Source: NCED01 sp035493955 (GTDB lineage Bacteria; Pseudomonadota; Alphaproteobacteria; Caulobacterales; Caulobacteraceae). Taken from it: DNA of 64,000 bases. The stretch is taken from NCBI GenBank assembly GCA_035493955.1, contig DATJHI010000035.1:1-64000 (forward strand), in the 5' to 3' direction. Made by a program: the position numbers and the translations under genes. The notes beneath the pieces were generated by a model. That model had not been told where the DNA came from, ran no database searches, and saw nothing but the letters and a program-made list of their open reading frames with translations. Of the stretch, positions 59,882-64,000 are shown piece after piece (the stretch's first letter is position 1; each line of letters starts with the position of its first letter).

Positions 59882-60660
59882 TGAGCATCCCCCCCGACGA
59901 CCGTGGTTTCACCCTGGGCGACGGCCTGTTCGAGACGGTGCTGGCGCGGGACGGGGCGCCGATCCTGTGGGAGCGGCACATGGCGCGGCTGGAGCGGGGG
60001 TGCGACGTTCTCGGTTTGCCGCCGCCCTCCGCCGAGGCCTGCCGGACCGCCGCCGTCCGGGCGCTGACCGAGGCCGGCCTCGACGCCGCCCGCGCCGCGG
60101 TGCGCCTGACCTGGTCGGCCGGTTCGGGCGGCCGCGGCCTCGACCGGCCCGAGGCGCCCGTGCCCCGATTGGCGATCCAGGCCTCGCCGGCTCCCCGCGT
60201 CGAGGCTCCGCTCCGTCTGGCCATCGTCGCCGTGCGCCGCAACGAGGCCTCGCCGGCCTCGCGGCTGAAGACCCTGTCCTATCTCGACCAGGTGCTGGCC
60301 CGGCGGGCGGCGCGGGCGGCCGGGGCCGACGAAGCGCTGATGCTGAACACCCGGGGCGAACTGGCCTGTTGCGCCGCGGCCAATCTGTTCTGGCTGCAGG
60401 GGCGGGCGGTGTTCACCCCGGCCCCGGCCTGCGGCGTCCTTGACGGGGTGGTCCGCGGCGCCTTGATCGAGCGGGCGCTGGCCGCGGGCCTTGAGGTCCA
60501 CGAGGTGCGGGCCGGCCCTGAGGCGCTGGAGACCGCCGACGCGGTGTTCGCGACCAACAGCCTGATCGGGGTGCGCGAGGCGGCGGCGGTGGACGGCCGC
60601 GGCTTCGACCCCCATCCGGCGGTGAAGGCCCTGGCCGCGTTGGTCGAGGATCTGGCCTGA
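59881..60660 (+). CDS. pabC: Aminodeoxychorismate lyase (class IV PLP enzyme)
   Basis: The 259 aa product has the fold-type IV pattern: RGFTLGDGLFETVLARDG, SRLKTLSYLDQVLARR with the PLP-binding Lys, CCAAANLFWLQGRAVFTP and GVLDGVVRGALIERAL. It converts aminodeoxychorismate to 4-aminobenzoate. The start codon (ATG 59881) shares one base with the pabB stop, so the two are translationally coupled, as expected for consecutive steps. Confidence 0.92.
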   Translation: MSIPPDDRGFTLGDGLFETVLARDGAPILWERHMARLERGCDVLGLPPPSAEACRTAAVRALTEAGLDAARAAVRLTWSAGSGGRGLDRPEAPVPRLAIQASPAPRVEAPLRLAIVAVRRNEASPASRLKTLSYLDQVLARRAARAAGADEALMLNTRGELACCAAANLFWLQGRAVFTPAPACGVLDGVVRGALIERALAAGLEVHEVRAGPEALETADAVFATNSLIGVREAAAVDGRGFDPHPAVKALAALVEDLA

Positions 60661-60749
60661 CGGGAACGCCTGCGGCCTCTTTCTGTCGCGATCCCCGGTC
60701 TTAAAGGCTATGAAGCGGCCGCGCTTCCATCAGCCGAAGAGGCCTTGCC

Positions 60750-61601
60750 TTGTCCGCCCAACGCGAACAGACGGTCCGCCGGATCACCGCCCCCGACATC
60801 GCCGCGCGCAAGGGCGGCGAGCCGGTGGTGTGCCTGACCGCCTATACCGCCCCCATCGCCGCCATACTGGACGAGCACTGCGACCTGCTGCTGGTGGGGG
60901 ATTCGGTCGGCATGGTGCTGCACGGCCTGCCCAACACCGTCGGCGTCACCCTCGACATGATGATCCTGCACGGCCAGGCGGTGATGCGCGCCGCCCGGCG
61001 GGCGATGGTGGTGATCGACATGCCCTTCGGCTCCTACGAGGCGGGGCCCGAGACCGCCTACGCCAACGCCGCGCGGGTGATGAAGGAGACCGGCGCCCAG
61101 GGGATCAAGGTGGAGAGCGGCCCCACCGTGGCCGACACCATCGCCTATCTGGTGGTGCGCGGGATCCCGGTGATGGGCCACGTCGGCCTGCGCCCCCAGG
61201 CCATCCTGACCCAGGGCGGCTTCCGCGCCCGCGGCCGCACCGAGGCCGACCGGGCGGCGGTGATCGCCGAGGCCGAGGCCGCCGCGGCCGCCGGCGCCTT
61301 CGCCGTGGTGGTGGAGGGGGTGGCCGAGGACCTCGCCCGCGAGGTCACCGCCCGGCTGAGCGTGCCCACCATCGGCATCGGCGCCTCGCCCGCCTGCGAC
61401 GGCCAGGTGCTGGTGGTCGACGACATGCTGGGCCTGTTCGACTGGACGCCGAAGTTCGTCCGCCGCTACGCCGACCTGAAGGGCGAGATCGCCGAGGCGG
61501 TGCGGACCTATGCCGAGGACGTGCGCGCCCGCCGCTTTCCGGCTCCGGCGGAGACTTACTTCGCCGGCGGAGACAAAGGCGCCACAAAACCGTCCGCTTA
61601 A
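60750..61601 (+). CDS. panB: 3-methyl-2-oxobutanoate hydroxymethyltransferase
   Basis: TTG 60750 is the start. The 283 aa product has the PanB motifs VCLTAYTAPIAAILDEHCDLLLVGDSVGMVLHG (in pieces), VIDMPFGSY, GIKVESG, IPVMGHVGLRPQAIL and IGIGASPACDGQVLVVDDMLGLF. It makes ketopantoate for pantothenate and CoA. It lies 89 bases after pabC and may be in the same unit; panC is not in the window. Confidence 0.96.
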   Translation: MSAQREQTVRRITAPDIAARKGGEPVVCLTAYTAPIAAILDEHCDLLLVGDSVGMVLHGLPNTVGVTLDMMILHGQAVMRAARRAMVVIDMPFGSYEAGPETAYANAARVMKETGAQGIKVESGPTVADTIAYLVVRGIPVMGHVGLRPQAILTQGGFRARGRTEADRAAVIAEAEAAAAAGAFAVVVEGVAEDLAREVTARLSVPTIGIGASPACDGQVLVVDDMLGLFDWTPKFVRRYADLKGEIAEAVRTYAEDVRARRFPAPAETYFAGGDKGATKPSA

Positions 61602-61690
61602 GCGGGCTCGTTGCCGCGGCGCGGCGATACGCTATAGGTTGCCCCCGTTTTGCGCGGCGAGTCCTAGAAGTCCGGAGGCTTGAGAGCCAG

Positions 61691-62509
61691 GTGGTCGACG
61701 TTTTTGAAGAGGTCGAGGAGCAGCTTCGCTCGGCCCGCTACCTTTCGATGGTCAAGAAGGGCTGGCCCTGGGCGCTCGGCGCCGTGGTCCTGGCCCTGCT
61801 GGTCACGTTCGCCTACTGGGGCTGGACCAGCTATCGCGCCGCCGAATCGGCCAAGGCCTCCGAGGCCTACCAGACCGCCTTCGACGCCATGGCCCGCAAC
61901 GACGGCCCGGCGGCCGACGCCGCCTTCGCCGCGGTCGCCAAGAGCGGGCCGGCCGGCTATCGCGCCCTGGCCCTGATGCAACAGGCCGGCCTGCGCACCA
62001 GCCAGGGCAAGAACGCCGAGGCCATCGCCCTGTTCGACCAGGCCGCCAAGGTCGCGCCGGCGCCCCTGATCGGCGACGCCGCCAAGCTGAAGGCCGCCTA
62101 TCTGGTGTTCGACAACGCCACCCTGCCGGAGTTGGAGGCGCGGCTGTCGCCCCTGGCCGTGGCGGGACGCCCCTATGCGGCTTTGGCCCGCGAGGCCCTG
62201 GCCATGAAGCGGCTGACCACCGGCCACACGGCCGAGGCCCGCCAGGCCTTCGCCCTGCTGGCCATTTCCCCGGACGCCGGGGAGGCCCTGCAGGCCCGCG
62301 CCCAGATCGCCATGAACGAGATCGACGCCGGCCAGGCGCCGAACCTGCCGGCCGTGGTCCGCGCCGCCGCCGCCATGACGCCCGAGGCGGTCAAGGCCGC
62401 CAAGCTCGCCGCCGCCCAGGCCGCCGCCGTCAGGGCCGCGGCCGAACGCGCCGCCCAGATTCCCCCAGGAGCCGGCCCGCCGCCGTCCCAAGCCGGAGCC
62501 GCCCAATGA
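61691..62509 (+). CDS. TPR-like single-pass membrane protein (YfgM-like)
   Basis: GTG 61691 (VVDVFEEVEEQLRSARYLSM) leads to one transmembrane helix (ALGAVVLALLVTFAYWGW, about residues 32-50). Alanine-rich TPR-like repeats follow in the periplasm (ALALMQQAGLRTSQGKNAEAIALFDQAAK, REALAMKRLTTGHTAEARQAFALLA), then an Ala-rich tail. Such proteins sit next to bamB and resemble YfgM, an ancillary translocon subunit. The start codon overlap with bamB (ATGA) is exact. Confidence 0.88.
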   Translation: MVDVFEEVEEQLRSARYLSMVKKGWPWALGAVVLALLVTFAYWGWTSYRAAESAKASEAYQTAFDAMARNDGPAADAAFAAVAKSGPAGYRALALMQQAGLRTSQGKNAEAIALFDQAAKVAPAPLIGDAAKLKAAYLVFDNATLPELEARLSPLAVAGRPYAALAREALAMKRLTTGHTAEARQAFALLAISPDAGEALQARAQIAMNEIDAGQAPNLPAVVRAAAAMTPEAVKAAKLAAAQAAAVRAAAERAAQIPPGAGPPPSQAGAAQ

Positions 62510-63861
62510 TCGGCCGTCGCACCCTCGCGCGTTGCGCGGCTGTCCTGATCCTGTCGATCGGCGTGAGTTCCTGCGGCGGCCTGAGGCTGCCGAGGATTCC
62601 CGGCCTCGGGGGCAAGGCCAGCTCCAAGTACCAGGGTCCCGGCGCCCGCATCCCGGTCCTAAGCGAGACCGACGCCCTGAAGCCGTCCGCCGCGCTGAAG
62701 GGGGTCGACTTCGCCCTGCCGCCGGCCCAGCCCCAGGCCGACTGGCCGCTGCCCGGCGGCACGCCCGAGCAGTCGGTCGAGCATGCGGTCGCCGGCCAGA
62801 ACTTCTCCATCGCCTGGCGCCGCAAGGTGGGCCAGGGCATCGCCCGCGGCCACCGCGTCACCGCCACGCCGGTGATCGCCCAGGGCCGGATCTACACCCT
62901 CGACGGCGCGGGCCTGGTCTCGGCCCACGACGAGCGGAGCGGGGCGGAGATCTGGCGCAACGACCTGGCCCCGCGGTCCGGCCGCGACAAGGACGCCTAC
63001 GGCGGCGGCGTGGCCTTCGACGACGGCACGGTCTACGTCTCTTCCGGCTACCGCTTCGTCACCGCCCTCGACGCCGCCACCGGCAAGGTGAAGTGGCGCA
63101 CCGCGACGCCCTCGCCGGTGCATGGGGCCCCGACGGTCAGCGCCGGCCGGGTCTTCGTGGTCGACATCGAAGACCAGCTGATGGCGTTCAACGCCGCCGA
63201 CGGCCTGGTGGTCTGGAACTTCCAGGCCCTGGAGGAGCCGGCCCGAGTGATCGCCGCCTCCAGCCCAGCGGTCTCGGGCGAGGTGCTGGTCGCGCCCTTC
63301 GCCTCCGGCGAGGTCAGCGCCTTTCGCACGGCCAACGGCAACGCCCTGTGGAGCGACACCCTGACCTTCACCAACCGCAACTACGCCCTGTCGGAGATCC
63401 GCGACGTGGCCGGCCGGCCGGTGATCTATCGCGGCGACGTGTTCGCGGGCAGCCATTCGGGCATGTTCGGCGCCATCAGCCTGCGCGACGGTTCGCGGCG
63501 CTGGGACCTGCCGATCTCCACCATCACCACCCCCCTGCCCACCGGCGACGTGGTCTATGTCACCGACCAGGCGGGCCTGCTGATCTGTATCGCCCGCGAG
63601 TCCGGCCAGGTGTACTGGACCGTCGACCTCAACGCGGGGGCCAAGAAGAAGAAGGACAGGGCGGTCTGGTCCGGCCCCCTGCTGGCCTCGGACAAGCTGA
63701 TCGTGGTCTCCACCAAGGGCGAGGCGGTGGCGCTGAACCCCCACACCGGCGCGCGCCTGCAGTCCCTCAAGCTCGGTTCGGGCGCCTTCCTGTCGCCCAT
63801 CGCCGCCAACGGGACCGTCTATGTGCTGAGCGAGGCGGCGGAACTGATCGCGATCCGATAG
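62506..63861 (+). CDS. bamB: Outer-membrane assembly lipoprotein BamB
   Basis: The 451 aa product has a lipoprotein signal (RCAAVLILSIGVSSC, lipobox SSC) and an eight-blade PQQ-like propeller with the repeated pattern (GLVSAHDERSGAEIWRN, VTALDAATGKVKWRT, LMAFNAADGLVVWNF, VYVTDQAGLLICIA). It is a BAM-complex accessory factor that helps fold outer-membrane proteins. It overlaps the upstream TPR gene by four bases. The ATG at 63994, cut by the window end, may open the der gene that often follows. Confidence 0.92.
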   Translation: MIGRRTLARCAAVLILSIGVSSCGGLRLPRIPGLGGKASSKYQGPGARIPVLSETDALKPSAALKGVDFALPPAQPQADWPLPGGTPEQSVEHAVAGQNFSIAWRRKVGQGIARGHRVTATPVIAQGRIYTLDGAGLVSAHDERSGAEIWRNDLAPRSGRDKDAYGGGVAFDDGTVYVSSGYRFVTALDAATGKVKWRTATPSPVHGAPTVSAGRVFVVDIEDQLMAFNAADGLVVWNFQALEEPARVIAASSPAVSGEVLVAPFASGEVSAFRTANGNALWSDTLTFTNRNYALSEIRDVAGRPVIYRGDVFAGSHSGMFGAISLRDGSRRWDLPISTITTPLPTGDVVYVTDQAGLLICIARESGQVYWTVDLNAGAKKKKDRAVWSGPLLASDKLIVVSTKGEAVALNPHTGARLQSLKLGSGAFLSPIAANGTVYVLSEAAELIAIR

Positions 63862-64000
63862 GGTCGCCAGGCCCCCCGCTCTCCTTCCTCCACCGTCCCA
63901 CAGAGGACGGGGAGGCGCCCGGCAACGGAGGCGCCGGCGGCTTAGTCCGCCACGCCCCGCGCATTTCGTCGCCGAAACGGCTACATACCCCCCATGTCTC

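Noticed and set aside
63994..64000. Start of a der (GTPase) gene at the window edge
   Set aside because: Only seven bases are present; the idea rests solely on gene order recalled from relatives.

Overview
The window is a GC-rich, gene-dense bacterial chromosome segment from an alphaproteobacterium, most likely Caulobacterales (Caulobacter/Phenylobacterium type). The evidence is a SpmX-type polar muramidase-like membrane protein, a circularly permuted two-piece tmRNA whose tag begins ANDNFAEE, an alphaproteobacterial SspB, a TonB-dependent receptor, and many Caulobacterales-style small proteins (DUF4112, DUF805, DUF3253, DUF6481). No prophage, plasmid, integrase, insertion sequence or CRISPR array was seen.

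Layout. 1-3.4 kb: a damaged mosaic dnaE2 (error-prone polymerase) with an in-frame stop, a REP-like palindromic insert and a lost catalytic Asp; its leucine codon use flips from CTC to CTG near 1.15-1.2 kb. 3.5-8 kb: dienelactone-hydrolase-like protein, a quinoprotein, an ArsR/SRPBCC pair and a GlcG/HbpS protein. 8.1-10.3 kb: DGPF protein plus ECF42-type sigma factor plus VOC protein. 10.3-15.6 kb: topoisomerase IB, rlmJ, membrane proteins of unknown function, lipB and a minimal FliN-like protein. 15.7-19.2 kb: tRNA-Leu(GAG), spmX, a RusA-like nuclease, a C13 (legumain-like) peptidase coupled to sspB, and the two-piece ssrA. 19.3-23.2 kb: S46 peptidase, DUF3253, a UDG-superfamily protein and a lipoprotein hydrolase. 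23.2-29.5 kb: a MarR regulator divergent from a complete RND efflux operon, with overlapping palindromes and a near-consensus promoter between them. 29.5-39 kb: UdgX, a beta-barrel-like protein, an EF-hand lipoprotein, prolyl oligopeptidase, SPOR protein, cytochrome c, a coupled glycosyltransferase/YdjC deacetylase pair, a cytochrome c-propeller fusion, a broken DUF985 cupin and tag. 39.2-45.4 kb: TonB receptor, a group of tiny proteins and a glycosyltransferase-UDP-galactopyranose mutase fusion. 45.7-49.3 kb: an Mla-type lipid ABC transporter operon. 49.3-52.7 kb: small proteins, tRNA-Thr(GGT), a second DGPF protein and scoAB. 52.8-58.4 kb: CPA2 antiporter, adenosine kinase, metK and an HTH-methyltransferase protein. 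58.5-63.9 kb: pabB-pabC, panB, a TPR membrane protein and bamB.

Functional themes. DNA repair and damage tolerance recurs (dnaE2 remnant, UdgX, another UDG-fold protein, Tag, RusA-like, topoisomerase IB). Envelope biology is represented by Mla, BamB, SPOR, SpmX, RND efflux and TonB genes. Protein quality control is concentrated at 17.4-19.2 kb, where the tmRNA and its ClpXP adaptor gene sb adjacent on one strand. Vitamin and C1 metabolism is represented by pabBC, panB, lipB, metK and adenosine kinase.

The most interesting items are the mosaic and decayed dnaE2, the ssrA-sspB-C13 peptidase arrangement with a variant tag, the UdgX gene, the glycosyltransferase-mutase fusion and a lone sigma-region-2-like protein. 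All functional calls come from reading motifs and recalled family knowledge; no database search was run.
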